Source: Epiperipatus broadwayi (Eukaryota > Onychophora > Udeonychophora > Euonychophora > Peripatidae). Taken from it: DNA of 64,000 nucleotides. Positions 1-12,406 of this stretch are shown here, in pieces. Within the stretch, counting starts at the first letter, position 1, and every line of letters begins with the position of its first letter. Both the position numbers and the translations under genes were made by a program. The notes beneath the pieces are model-generated. The model was not told where the DNA came from and made no database searches. It worked only from the letters and a program-made list of their open reading frames with translations. The stretch lies in contig JAQFVV010000027.1 in the NCBI GenBank assembly GCA_028023455.1, forward strand, positions 10,785,845 through 10,849,844, in the 5' to 3' direction.

Positions 1-1489
1 ATCGTTAGAATGTAGAAAAAAAATTAAAAAGATAAATTAAAGAATATATATAGAGAGAGGAGTAAAAAAGCAGAAAAACAATCTTATGAAGATGAAAATA
101 ATCAATAGAAACTAAAGCAAGAATTAGTTCGCCTTATACACAAAAAAACAATACAATTACTAAGCAATATAATGCTACAACCAAGAGATAAAGCTTGATT
201 GCATCTGTTTATTATGCCATGCCACGTCTTATATAATTTGTTCTAGCATTTCAATTTTAGAACCTCTTCGATTTTAATAATCTCGTACGTCATTAAGATA
301 CATATACAAACAATTTTTCAAATCAATTAATTTATTTATAATAGGATCAATTGCTTGGAAATCATGTGATGACCAGGGATTGTTTAACCCGATTGACGAA
401 ATTGAGATTTTTTTTTTTTTCAACAGTAAATCAATTCAGGAACTGATATTGCCCTGAACTAGTCACGATGAAATAAAGTGCAATTAAAGATATTATAATT
501 AAACACCATACAATGCATTAGAAGGAATTAACGAGTTTTTCTGTCTAATCCGCCATTTCAGCTACTTTTACAGAGTACGATTATTCGATGCGCTTGATTT
601 TAGAAGTTTTTATTGCTATAATGTTTTAACAGTTCGCGAAGATGGGTTGAACTGAAAACTTTTTTCTTAAATAAGATAAAAGATTTTTTTTTTTTTTTAA
701 TTAAAAAAGTCGATAGATATTCTTATCTTTTCCAATATTCTCTCTTTGCTGATCAGCTGGAATTGAGTAAGAGCTTCCGGTTTGTCAAGCATGCTGTTTC
801 TGCTTCATTTTGCTTGAACTTCTTATCAGTTTACTAGCAGAATTAAACTACTCCACAACTGCAAAGAAAGCGATTAATCCTAATTTAACATTACTGATAA
901 CCTCAAAAAAAAAAAATTAAACTACTATATAAGAGATAAAAATGAAGATTTTATCTTTTTTAAGAAAAATACTTTTTACATAGAAGTCTTTCAGAATTTC
1001 AAATAAAGTTTAGAAGGGAAAATGTGTGATTTTTGTTTCATTATTACTTTTATTTATAAGTAAGTAAAAAAAAATAGTAATAGTCGAATAATTTATCTCG
1101 CATGAGCTCTATGACGTTCGAGCATCGAGAGCCGAGCGACGATTCATGTCCGCCACTCTAGCATTAAATTTTCATGCCTTTTATTTTTACGTCAATAACT
1201 TTTTACAAAAAAAAATAATAATAATTAAGAGAATCATTATAGTGAAAGAGATCATATGTAGAATAAGTATTTAATTCATCAGTTAACTTTTCACCCATTG
1301 TGTCTTCCGTTTTTATTCTTAGTAAGGATAATCCTATTCGGTAATCAAGTATTTACCTTGCAATGACGTATTTCGCCTGAAGGCTCACCACTGTAATTTT
1401 CCGGTGCTTTAATTTCTTAAAAACTCAATAAACCATTTTAGCTATATTTTTTTTATATTGTATGACTACTACAGCAAAAATACTTTTAA
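1..1489. other. AT-rich stretch, nothing recognised
   Basis: Homopolymer A and T runs are frequent and no ORF of note is present. I see no exon with matching splice sites and no element termini. It is probably intron or 5' flank of the esterase-like gene, but the window gives no upstream exon to prove this. Confidence 0.5.
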
Positions 1490-3540
1490 GAATTTTGTTG
1501 AATAAATTGCTTCCAGCTATAAATGAATGGTTACCGGAGAGACCCAATGGGATTTTAGAGAGTCAAGAAGTGCAAGCATTGTATATTTTTTTATAGCCAG
1601 ACAAATGCAAAAAAAATTCGGGAATAAAGGGATGATTTATATATTGCTTTTAATGATTTGGTTAAATCATTTGATTTAGTTAACAGTGATCTATGGCATT
1701 GCTTGAAATTAGTTGATTGTCCATCAAAATTTATTCATATTATACAGCTTTAGGTGGAAAATCTTAGGCATTTAAAGTGAAAACGGGTGTTAAACAAAAA
1801 TGTGCAGTTCCTTCAACATTGTTTTCACTTTTTATGACAGTAGTCTTTGCAACGGTTTATAGGTTACTTAATCATATAGAGATGGTTGAATTTTTAATTT
1901 GAATAGATTAGTGAAAACAAGAGCTTCTTCTGGGATTCTGGATTTACAGCATGATAATGATTATGCTATTTTTGTCCATTCAAAAGATATTACAAAATTT
2001 CCTTAATGTTGTAAGTGCAAAGTATAAAGATTTTGGTTTATTAATTAATAGTCAAAAAACGCTTTTAATCCTCAGAAATTTTTAGCTTGGATAGTGTCAC
2101 CTTGAGAATACAAATCCTTTTAAATACCTTTATGGTTTTATAAGTAGAAAAGTGGATTTAGATGTATAACACAGACTATAATATGCTACTGCTTTTTTTA
2201 AAAAGTATTTCATCACAGGAAAATAACTACTGCAACAAATTTAGCTAAATACACACAGCTGTTATTGTATCTAATTTATTATATGGAAATAAAACTTGGA
2301 CATCTTATCAGTGCAATATAAAACATTAGAGAAGTTTCATTTACGGATACTCTAAAATTTTAAAAATACAATGGAAAGTTCGTAAAACCAACCAATATGT
2401 TCTTCAGATATTACATGATCACCTTTTTTATGCTAGCACATAACTGTTATTAAACAGGCAAAACTCTGCATAGAGTGGTACCACCCTGTGCCAACCAGAA
2501 TAATCAATGGATGACAGAAGGCTTGTAAATAAAATCCCATCTAGTGCCTACTCATCCAATATCCCCAGACTAGTTTCTGGCTTGTGGCCTTCGTCAGTGA
2601 AGAGCCTTGGATCTGAGAGCATTGCACCTAGATCTTACGATCTAATGCAACTCTCCAGTCAACCAGAGTAATCAATGAAATGTCAGAAGGCTTGTGCATA
2701 AAATCTCCATTTAGTGCCTAATCCAATATCCCCAGACTAGTTTCTGGCTTGTGGTTTTCATACAGGATGAGTACTGTATGGAGAGTTTTGCCTGTTTAAA
2801 AACAGTTATGTGCTAGCATAAGAGATGGTCATCATGTGATGTTTAGTGGTTTAACACCAATGCTGCCTAATAGGATAGTGGTGGCTATGGTTGTTAAAGA
2901 ATGAAAGACATCAAAATATATGGGTGCTGAACTGAGTTTAGACCCATATGACTATATAAGCTATTGAGCTTAGATTGAAAATATTATTGCATTTTCAATT
3001 TCATTCTCATAGTTTTGTAGTTAAGTAGAGATAAAAGGTGGCTGCTGGAGGGTTGCATTAGATCCTAAGATCTAGGTGCTCTCAGATCCAAGGCTCCTCT
3101 CTGATGAAGGCCACAAGCCAGAAACTAGTCTTGGGATATTGGATGAGTAGGCACTATATGGGAATTTTATGCACAAGTCTTCTGGCATCCATTGATTACT
3201 GTTTGTCACAAGGTGGCACTACTGTATGGAGAGTTTTGCCTGTTTAATTCTTCAGATATTATTTGGATCCCTTTGGACATATAAAATGAATGAACAATGG
3301 AAGATTATAAAAGTATGTTTTATGTTGAACTGGAGCATGGCTTTTGTGAAGATGTAGACACTATAATATATAAAAATTATCTCAAGAATATTCTAAAAAA
3401 GTGCAATGTTAATTATTATCATTGGCAAGATATGGTAGAGAATAGAATCTACTGGGAAGCTACAATTAGACATGGTGTTGAAGTATTTCAGAAAGAAATA
3501 TTTTCTAGTGAAAAAATTAAAAGATAGCATGTAAAATATC
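1490..3540 (+). mobile_element. Decayed non-LTR retrotransposon (RT to C-terminus), split by a foldback element
   Basis: With frameshifts and stops, the + strand reads as a reverse transcriptase. Near 1630-1700 it gives IAFNDLVKSFDLVNSDLW (the FIDL.KAFD.V….LW motif). Near 1930-1980 it gives LQHDNDYAIF, where YADD would be. Near 2040 it gives LLINSQKT, and near 2310-2340 LEKFHLRIL. After an insertion (2414-3247) it resumes with QILFGSL. It then reaches the open segment at 3297-3527, whose KNYLKNILKKCNVNYYHW and YWEATIRHG match the C-terminal tail of these elements. The active-site Asp pair is damaged. The clade is uncertain (jockey, CR1 or RTE-like). It is a dead copy. Confidence 0.75.
2414..3247. 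mobile_element. Composite foldback/MITE insertion inside the LINE, flanked by a 14-bp direct repeat
   Basis: The insertion is bounded by ttcttcagatatta at 2400-2413 and 3248-3261, and removing it restores the LINE reading frame. Inside are at least three stretches of a repeat seen many times in this window. Its hallmark is GCAAAACTCTCCATACAGTA (as inverted arms), with internal segments 'actcatccaatatccccaga' and 'ggatctgagagc' in both orientations. About 170 bp of unrelated sequence lie near 2860-3030. It is probably two nested or fused copies. Confidence 0.7.
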
Positions 3541-3730
3541 AAGTAAACAGAAAAATGGACCAGCTTATTCTACGTGCGAAAGACTCATATCAAGTAAACA
3601 GAAAAATGGACCAGCTTATTTTATGTGCGAAAGACTCATTTACATAATCTTCATCATAAAAATTATTTCTAGAGTAGTTTTTTGTTCTTCTTTGTTTTCT
3701 ATCTTTCTTTTATTTTTTTTTACGAATTGT
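3541..3730. other. Short direct duplication after the LINE tail
   Basis: A roughly 50-bp sequence containing aatggaccagcttatt occurs twice in tandem (3538-3588 and 3589-3640). It probably belongs to the LINE 3' untranslated region. Confidence 0.5.
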
Positions 3731-3754
3731 AATGGCCATACTTATTTATAAATC

Positions 3755-3956
3755 AATGTTATTATTATTATTACTATGGCTACTGCTACTATTACTACTA
3801 CTACTGCTACTACTACTACTACTGCTACTACTACTGCTACTACTACTACTACTGCTACTACTACTACTACTGCTACTACTATTACTACTGCTACTACTAC
3901 TACTACTACTACTACTGCTGCTGCTACTACTACTACTATTACTGCTACTACTACTG

Positions 3957-3997
<41 letters not shown>

Positions 3998-4048
3998 GCT
4001 ACAACAACAACTACTACTATTACTTTAATGATTATAATATTAACATAA
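3755..4048. repeat. ACT/TTA trinucleotide microsatellite
   Basis: Nearly 300 bp of (ACT)n with interspersed GCT, ATT and ACA units. The long Leu-, Val- and Thr-only ORFs on both strands here are artefacts of the repeat. Confidence 0.95.
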
Positions 4049-5370
4049 TGATTAAGTAATTCTAAAAGTGACATTTGCAACCATTGGGAAGTTGATCATT
4101 CTTACTTCAGAAAGAAAAAGTGCTTAAAAAATAAATAGATAAAAAGTTAAAGAGATTTGTGATGGACAATTAAACAATGTGAGAACCACAAATACTCCAC
4201 ATATATTTGCACAGTGATTTTTTTCCCTACAGAATTTTTTTTTATTCGGAAAATCACCAAAGCCTTGCTTAAAGATAATGTTCTATTATATTATATTCAC
4301 ATCCATATCTTCCTAATGAAATCAATCAGTATTACATCTATTGGATATATTTTAAATCATTAAAATATAAAAATGACCTTCCCTCTCCTGTATAAAAGGT
4401 ATTATATTTACTTATATATGTGCTTTGCTATTTGAAAGTAGTAAATGAGATATAAACAAAAAAAATTAATTACATTATCAATATAGAAATATGTAGGCAA
4501 GATTTAATTAAAAGAATTCGCCTTCCTTGCAGTTGGCATAATTAATAGTACATAGTTGTTATTGATGACAACTATTAATTTGAAAAAAAAATGTAATGTC
4601 TCCTTCTTATAAACTTTGATACTTCTAGCCATGTTGGCTTTTACAATAGTACTTGCTGCTAGCGCCTTGTTCAAAGCATGAGTGTGCATAACTTCCAGTG
4701 AATCATGAGCAGTGTGTATGAATTAGACTAATTCCAAACTGTGAATTACTTTTACAATGGGTCTCTATAATCTTATCTTGTTATCTGACATTCCTTTTTT
4801 TATTGAGAACAATAAGATTCCTCATCTAGTTATATGATTGGCTTGTTTACTGAATCTGTTCTTGATAGCCTTTTATTTTGGAAAAGTCCATTATTTGAGA
4901 GCAAATTTGAGATGAGTCCACTATGAAAAGTGTTCATATTCATTATATTTCTTAAAGTGTCTGTTACTTCTTATCTTCTTCGTATGACTAATTATGAAAA
5001 ATTGGGTCCTCATAATTCACTACACTTTTCATATTATTCTATCTAGTAACCTACAGAATTATTTATGATTATATTTTTATATTTTACAACTATTAATAGC
5101 AACTTTCAATTTTTTTTAGTGTTTTTTTATGCTGACAAATATGTCCATATTTCACATTAGATACTAAAAAAACTGGCAGAATAACAGCATGCATGTAAAT
5201 CATTTTATTGAAGCAGTCATGTCACCAGTATGATTATCAGTACTAGTAGCCAGCGTATTTGACTCAAGGCCATTTACTTTAAAAGCCCCCCCCTTAAAAA
5301 AAAATTAATGAATTAAATATAATAATGAAGATATCAAATTCCCTTATAGGAAATTTATGATAATTATCAA
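4049..5370. other. AT-rich intronic or flanking DNA, nothing recognised
   Basis: No splice-bounded ORF and no element ends could be seen. A small minus-strand ORF at 4504-4689 has no recognisable motif. Confidence 0.45.
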
Positions 5371-5379
5371 AGAGCAAAA

Positions 5380-7080
5380 TACTACAAAATGACATTTCTG
5401 AAAAATAAAAATGTACTTAAATAGGCATATATGTTATTGTTCCACTCCATCATAGTTTGATTATCTCCAGTGGCCATATACATTATATCCACCATCTGTT
5501 ATTGTTTTTCTAACTTTATCTCAAATTAAAAATGTTCTTGACAATTTACAGTATTTAAATATTTTTTTGACATTATTCCTATACCATCATCCTTTTTTCT
5601 TTTCCTTTTCTATTTATACACTGCCACATCAAATTTTCCGGTATAGGTTCTTTTCCTCTTAGATGTGTTTCCACTACTGCTAATACTTCAAGCCCTTCAT
5701 TTGTAACTGCTTTGTTTAATTCCAATCACTTTTCTGATCTCTTACCACCTTGCATGTTCAAATATCCAATTTTTACAATTTCTTACTTTCTTTCTGCCCT
5801 TTTATAAATTCTTTTGACTTTTTTTTTCTATTAAATTTGTAGTTAGTTTGTTTATCATTATTTTTCTAACCCCCTTTTATTTTATTTTATTACTTCATAC
5901 ATCCCATCCAGCCTTAACCTTCTTTTTGCTAATACTATAATTTAAAACCCTATCCCCTTTTATAAGTTTCCCAAAATATATTTTTCATAAATCAAGCCCC
6001 CTAATGCTTCACTTCTTTGTTTTGCTAAATGCAATCAATCTTTACTGTATAACTCCCTCTTACTAATAAAAAAAATCCCACATATCCACAAACATAACAT
6101 TATTTCTATCATATAGTTTTCCCCCAATCTCTCATTTATAGAAAATGTCCTATATAACATATATCTATTGTTGAATCTTGGTAGTAATCCAACTATTCCT
6201 ACTCTTTTTTGACCATATTCAAACCACTAATTTTTCTTTATACTCATCAATTACTTTCTCCAATGGCTATGACAAATTATTTGACCCCATCATAACATAA
6301 ACATATCTACTCCCCTGTTTATTTATCTTATCAGTAACATTCCTAATTCTAGCTTCGGGAAAACATATTCTTATATAACTACTTATACTTTCCTTTGCAA
6401 TTATATCTCCACATCCTCTAATTAGCATGTCCCCTATCAAGTCTGTCTCATAGTTTACTTTTTGTATTTTATCTATAACATTTTCTTCAACCTTCTGAAC
6501 TCCTTATCTATTTTTCTTTATTGTTTCTATTCATTAATTTATTGATATGCTTACATTTTATATCTAACACTTTAATTTTACTTCTATATCCCTTCCTCTA
6601 TCTTCCTTGACTATCTATTGCTATTGCACTACTTATTTTGTTATATATACTACTAAACATACTTCATTCTGTCATCCTTATCTACATTTTCCTCAATTTC
6701 TCCTTTCTCTTTAAACTATTTACACTTAAAAATCACTTTTTTTACCTTTTTTATCACATATATGATCAACACAACCCTACACTTTTTATATCCTTACAAG
6801 TCTTATTTAAGCACTTCAGATGAAAAGCCTTATCACATACTATACATGCTACCAAAGTACATCTAGTTTCCTTCTAACCATTATACATACATTGTGATAT
6901 ATACATCTAGTTCATATTTCCTTATTTTTTCAATTCCCGTACTCTATATTTAAATTTATGATTTTTCTGATACTCTCCAAATCTCTTTATACAAAAAAAA
7001 TTTCTTTTTTTATAATGAAGAATGAGAAACATACTCCCCTAAAACTCGTACATTAATATTATCTATCTTTCTCAAAATGA
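5380..7080 (-). mobile_element. Decayed LINE 5' half: PHD-like zinc finger and apurinic-type endonuclease start
   Basis: Read on the minus strand with frameshifts. Near 6850-6760 the frame gives CIVCDKAFHLKCLNKTC, a C..C….H..C zinc-finger pattern like the PHD/RING-type fingers in some CR1/L1-type LINEs. Near 5790-5630 it gives IGYLNMQGGKRSEKW followed by LEVLAVVETHL, matching the N.(R/Q)…K and ..E THL motifs at the start of LINE endonucleases. Near 5520-5440 it gives a GGYNVYG stretch. Many stops make it inactive. It may be the same family as the 3' LINE tail at 60830-61830. Confidence 0.6.
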
Positions 7081-7193
7081 ATCACTTTCTCACTTAAATT
7101 TAAAAACCATTTATTAGAAAACCTCCTAAAATCCAACTAATCTTATGTATGCCTTAGTTTTTAAGGCCTCATTACAATAAACACAATATATAT

Positions 7194-8574
7194 TGTAACG
7201 TTTTTCACATTCTGCTAGATTCTGGTAGGCCTTCTTTTACACACTATAAAGTGAAAGTTAACCAAGCTATGGAGAAGGAAAATATCTTGTTCCTATTTCC
7301 AAAAACATAGCTATATTTCCTGATTAACTGGCCTAATAATTATTGCGATTTACGCTGCTGGTGAATCAGCTTTTTTTATTTATTTTAACAAGGGTTCCAG
7401 GATTTATACAAGAATCCGCTGAAATCCATCATGCCACACATTGTAAATTAAGAAGAAAATTATTTAAAGGATTGGGGTTTTGATTTTCCATAGCTTAGTT
7501 ATTTTTCAGAGAATATTACAGCTGGGGCTTAGTTAATAAATATTGGGAAAGGTAAATTATACATTTAAATTCTAATAAACTAACATTAATAATGCACAAT
7601 GAAAAGTTGGTAAAAGTAAAATATTTTATTCAAACAAATTAAAATATTTAAAAGATAAATTACGAATAAGTTAGAAAGACTACACACACACACTAATCCA
7701 AACATGAGTCAATTAATTAAAACAGTTTAACAATCGAAGTTCACTTCCAAGTTTCTTTTAGAAAGTTCTTTAAATAAAAGTCTCTTGAATAAGAAAATTA
7801 ATGTCTCTATCAGGATTATATTATAAGCTTAATTTAGTCACAATCGGGATATGAATAATCTTATTGGTAAGTTTTGGTAGTACGCATTTTGAAGAGCCCA
7901 TTGAAGTTAACTAGTTCATTCTGCTGACATTTTTGTAGGTCCTTGGCCCATCCTACTGGCTAGACTCAATGGTTTTTCTGAGTGACCTATATGATAAAAG
8001 GTATCTGTAGACACATCAGTTCCACTCTGCATATGAATAGTGGTAGTCCTGCATAAGAATAGTCTGGGATAGGATATTTTCTCTGGGATCAGACTTAATG
8101 GAAGCTGCTAGTTAAGGAAAAGACAAAGACCCAGTTTGAAGTTTTTCTGACCTTTCATATTCGCTATCAATTTTTAGACTTCTCTGCGCATTTATTTTCT
8201 TTTGTCCTTTTATCAGCATACAAGATAATAATCTTGTACATTTTTTTAAAAATTTAAGTTATAAAGTCTTTTTTTTTAACATAATTCCGCCATCTTTAAT
8301 CAGAGTTGGAAATATTTTACTAATTGAAATCTGCATGTGGAATTCTCTTTCTTTTAGTTTATCCAGTTTTATTCATTCCAATTTTAACTTTCATTAAATA
8401 ACATAAAAAAATATGAACCAAAAATTTAACTTTTATTGTATGTTTTAAAAAATAAATTATACTAATTTTAAAAAAAATCTAAAATATGTCTTTTAAAAGA
8501 TCACTAAATTTACTTTTTCTTTTAGCTTTTACCAAATGCCAATATATTTGTACCATATATAAATAAACCGTACA
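7194..8574 (-). mobile_element. Solo LTR, 1.38 kb (older copy of the element at 26299-27676)
   Basis: Begins TGTAACG and ends …GTACA on the + strand (canonical TG…CA), with AT-repeat flanks consistent with an AT target. It aligns along its length with 26299-27676, for example 'agctatatttcctgatta', the following CTGGCCTAAT, and the far end 'taccaaatgccaatatattt'. There are no internal ORFs. Orientation is inferred from the related complete element at 32431-39455. Divergence from its sister copy is clear, so it is fairly old. Confidence 0.72.
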
Positions 8575-9084
8575 ATATATATATATTTAAAATGTCAGAG
8601 ATCGAATCACTCTTCAAATGTTAGCAATATTTTTCCTCCAAAGGCAAATGCATCTATCATTAACTGCAGGACATCTTTGCAATTTGACACACTGTTAGAG
8701 TAATAGACAAAAGAGCTAATGTTTATGAATCGATTTTCAATTTAGTTAAATGGAACTGATATGCTCAATCAGCCACATGTGTTTGAATATCACTTGACCT
8801 ACTGAGCAATTAACCATAATGATTTTTTTTTTAAGATTTTTTTTTAAGCAGTCATATTAGTTTTTAGCATTATTTGAAAAATGATAAACATATTTTATCT
8901 CTGCATTGAAACATTAATTGTGTAATAAATCCAAAGTAAATCTAAAATGGCTGTACCTTCTTTGCAATTTAATCTATAATCATAATTAAGTCTTTTTTCC
9001 AGTCATTGGCTTTTGCCTTTCTTACAATGCAGGAGAAGTTAATAGCTCTTTAAATATTTTACTTTAATATTCATTGCTTAGATA
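8575..9084. other. AT-rich intronic DNA, nothing recognised
   Basis: No ORF, splice-bounded segment or element terminus was recognised. Confidence 0.45.
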
Positions 9085-9091
9085 TTCTGTA

Positions 9092-10112
9092 CAAATCCCC
9101 TTTAATTACATCTAGCTTAATATATATATATACTATAAATGTATTTGAATATTACATATTCATGCTGTATTCTGCCAATCTCTTATGTATTTAAATGAGC
9201 TTAAGGTTCTATATATGAGGGGTCAGATTGACATATGGCAGCATGGGTATAATACAACAAAATTGGCAAACAATGACTTTGAACACATCATCCCCTCAGA
9301 TTTTCAATGATACGGATGGCTGAAAAGCTGGAGAATGGAGAAGATTGAAGCCTACCCAGTAAAGTTTGAGGATTTGTTATCTTAATATAAACTGAGAACT
9401 GATTATAAATATGTTTGGAGATGATGATCCAGACCAACTGATGAGCACTGGTTCAGCATGAAATATGTATATTGGGATCATTTACCTTTTTCATGTATGT
9501 GGTCATGTGTATCAGTTGTATAATGGAGTGGATGACTAAAGGAAGCTTGAAAGTCTGGTTTCAAATCCAGTCTAATTATATATACCATACAAGTATTTAA
9601 GTCTGGATTCAAATCCCTTCTAATTATATCTAGCTTCAATATACTGTATATGTATTTAAATATTACATATTTACTCTGTATTCTGCCCATCTCTTTTCTG
9701 TGTATTTAAATTGGCTTAAGGTACTATATGTGAGAGGTCAGATTGACTTATGGTCAACATGGGTATGACACAACAAAATTGGCAAACGAGGGCTTTGAAT
9801 ACACCATCATCAGATTTTCAATGATATGGATGGCTGAAAAGTTGAAGAGTGGAGAAAGATTGAAGATTGCCCATTAAAGTTTGAAGATTTGCTATCTTAA
9901 TATAAACTGAGCACTGATTAGATATGTGTGTGGAAGATTGTGATCTGGATAACTGATGAGTGCTGATTCAGCACAAAATACATATTTTGGAAATCATTTA
10001 TCTTTTTCACATGTATGTGATCATGTGTATCAGTTGTATAAGATGGAATGGATGACTTGAAGGAGCTGGAATGTCTGGGTTCAAATCCCCTCTAATCAAA
10101 TATTAGTCTATA
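9092..10112. repeat. Tandem pair of ~515-bp repeats with tRNA B-box-like ends
   Basis: 9092-9608 and 9609-10112 are about 80-85% alike. Shared landmarks are 'attctgcc.atctctt', 'gaggtcagattgac', 'caacaaaattggcaaac', 'agattttcaatgata' and 'gatcatgtgtatcagttgta'. Each unit ends in GGTTTCAAATCC or GGTTCAAATCCC, which resembles a Pol III B box. A third, partial copy lies at 18042-18182. No coding capacity. Confidence 0.8.
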
Positions 10113-11321
10113 AATAATAATAGATCAATGCCTGACTAACAGTTAGATTAATATTTTTGATGCTTCATTATTAAAAGCCATTTGATGTCATGAGGTTTAG
10201 ATATTAAAAAGTACATTTAAACTACTAAAGTATGATGTTATCAATGGATATTTAAATAATCATATTTTATTAAATACTTTTGATTCATTATAAGTATATT
10301 TTATCGTAATTTTTTGTTTTGTTTGCATATATCTTCGTTTGTAAACTAAAATTTTAAATTAGATTTTAAATCTGACTGGAATATTTTTTGAAAACTCTTG
10401 ATTGAGTGTGAGAAAAGTGAATAATAGTTGAACAAAGGATGGTATGCTGGAATAATATAAATTGAGTTAGTATTGATTATTTGTGCTTTGTTTTCAGCTT
10501 TAATCCATTGCTTACGACCTCTGGTGTGGAAAAGAAACTGCAGGGTAAAATTAAAATATAAAGCTGGCAAATTATTATTTAAGTAAAACTAATAAAAACA
10601 ATATATTGCTTTAATCAGTGCAACTTATTAGGATTTTTATTTTACTTAAGTCTTGATATATGCACTTATTTATAGAACTTTATTTATTTAATTCATTTTT
10701 GGTTTAGAAAATTATACTAAATTCTATTCTAGTTTTATTTTATTATCATTTGAAGGCATATTATAATTTTAAATTTTGAATTCTCGGCAAAGTTATTTTT
10801 TATACGTTTGTTATAAAAACTTAACAAAACATCTATTCTGTTACATTTTAGTTTCATCATATTTTTAAAAATTTATAGAGTATTAATGTTGGATCTGATA
10901 AATATTTTAACACATCTTTTGTTTAAAACCCATATAAATAATTTATACGTTTGTGTTTTGTAACTTTTAATTTCAGTGTAAAACAATATAACGTATTCTC
11001 TCTTCAAATAGATACTCATTAAATGTAAATATTTACATTGTATCCTAATACTTTTTTCATTTCTTCTACTTATTTTAAAACTACTGAATAAATTTGTTTT
11101 AAATAAATAAAATGTTTTATAAGTTCAAAAAAGGTTAAATGAATTATTATTATTATTATTATTGTTGTTGTTGTTGTTGTCATCATTATCATTATCACCA
11201 TCATCATTAACTGCAAATTCATATTAATAAACAATAAAAATAGCACACCGTCATGTTCACAATTTGTTGCAATATGTATATAATATATTTTTTGCACAGT
11301 AATATCAATTATATATTTTAG
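10113..11321. other. AT-rich stretch before the first visible exon
   Basis: Contains short ATT/TTG/ATC microsatellites (11141-11208) and an exon-like 47-bp segment at 10498-10544 that I rejected on phase. Otherwise nothing was recognised. Confidence 0.45.
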
Positions 11322-11469
11322 ACATTATTTCAAATCTTCTGGGCTCCAGTGGTGGATGGTCCTAGTGGTTTTTTACCCGATACTCCTCAATCACTGATAA
11401 AAGCACAAAAAGTTCATAAACTTCCTTTCATCACAGGGGTGACTAAAGATGAAGCGTCTGCAATAATCT
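11322..11469 (+). CDS. Exon of type-B carboxylesterase/cholinesterase-like gene (catalytic Glu segment)
   Basis: Seen: an acceptor (…atattttag) and a gtaagt donor bound 148 nt that read as 49 codons plus one base. The peptide contains FWAPVVDG, FLPDTPQSLI and GVTKDEASAII. In type-B carboxylesterases and cholinesterases the F.PV.DG..FLP..P..L….G..KDE block leads to the acid of the Ser-Glu-His triad, and the Glu in TKDEA is in that position. An in-frame TAG just before the acceptor rules out upstream extension. The peptide continues in phase into the exon at 22953 (codon split 1/2). Family assignment is from motif recall. Neuroligin, gliotactin or secreted-esterase subfamilies are all possible, but keeping the acidic residue mildly favours an enzyme-like site. 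A SINE begins about 20 bp after the donor. Confidence 0.85.
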
Positions 11470-11490
11470 GTAAGTTTTATTTTTAATATG

Positions 11491-11603
11491 TCAAGCATCG
11501 TTAGCCGAGAGATCAGCGCAGCCGCCTTGCAAGCAAGCAATTGGTTGCAGACGGTTGTTGCGGGTTCGCCTCCGGGCTGATGCTATGACATATGGAAAAA
11601 AAA
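11491..11603 (+). mobile_element. tRNA-derived SINE copy A
   Basis: Starts TCAAGCATCGTTAGCCGAGA, contains an A-box-like GTTAGCCGAGAGATCAGCGC and a B-box GCGGGTTCGCCTCC, and ends with TATGACATATG and an A-rich tail. It is the same family as the copies at 22799, 44252, 52554 and 59127. The insertion starts about 20 bp after the exon donor. Confidence 0.85.
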
Positions 11604-12371
11604 TAACTATTTAAATGTAGCTTAGAATAACTATATAAATAATATATATTTTTTATTCTTTGAAAGTTAACTTTAGTTATTTTTAAAAGTTATTTTAATG
11701 TCCGTATATATATTAATAACAGATTAAATATTAATAATTCATAACTATAATTACAAATCTCTCTTTTGGGTTAACTTTTTTTTTTTAATTAAAAGAGATT
11801 ATGTAGCAAAACTGCAATTAAAAAATTTCAGCAACTTTCTTATATCTATCCCATGTCCTTTAATGTATTTTAGACTGTTGGAAGTTTAAGCAAATGTTCA
11901 TTGACTTAAGTTTTATTTAAGATGTTAAAAAAATATTTTGTAAATTTACAATTAAAGTAGTAATAATAATAAATAAAGTTTATTTTATTTTTTTCACTCA
12001 CTGTATATTCTCATAGACTTGCATATAAAAAAGATATAATAAAAGAATATATATCTGATTGTGCATACACGACCATCATTGCTAAGATATGAGAAAACTT
12101 ATCATGACTGGATCTGAGGCCAAACTAATAGCAGTTAAAATAGCAAGGGGAGAAAATGGAAAGGACACAGAAAATACTGCAGCAAAACAGTAACCAGACT
12201 TTGGTGAATCAATGAATAAGATATTGGTCATTTTGTTTATGATGAATAAACATTGTATTATATAAGGCTTCAGGAGATACTTTTAGTTAGCTTTGTTTAT
12301 TATTAATTAATTATTAATTTACATAACTAAAAATCATTTTACTATCACACTTACCAATTCTTACACTTATC

Positions 12372-12405
<34 letters not shown>
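11604..12405. other. AT-rich intron with (CA)n(TA)n microsatellite
   Basis: A CA run and a TA run occupy 12372-12406 directly before the solo LTR. Nothing else was recognised. Confidence 0.5.

Positions 12406-12406
<1 letters not shown>

Noticed and set aside
3732-4080. Three overlapping ORFs encoding poly-Leu, poly-Val and poly-Thr proteins
   Set aside because: They are the three readings of an ACT trinucleotide microsatellite.
10498-10544. Possible extra exon (ttttcag acceptor, 15 open codons, gtaaaa donor)
   Set aside because: It exits in phase 1 while the exon at 11322 must be entered in phase 0, and an in-frame stop precedes that exon. The peptide has no esterase motif.
11491-11603. 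Functional tRNA gene
   Set aside because: Tail of A residues, other dispersed copies and target duplications show the family is a SINE; arm pairing is imperfect in most copies.
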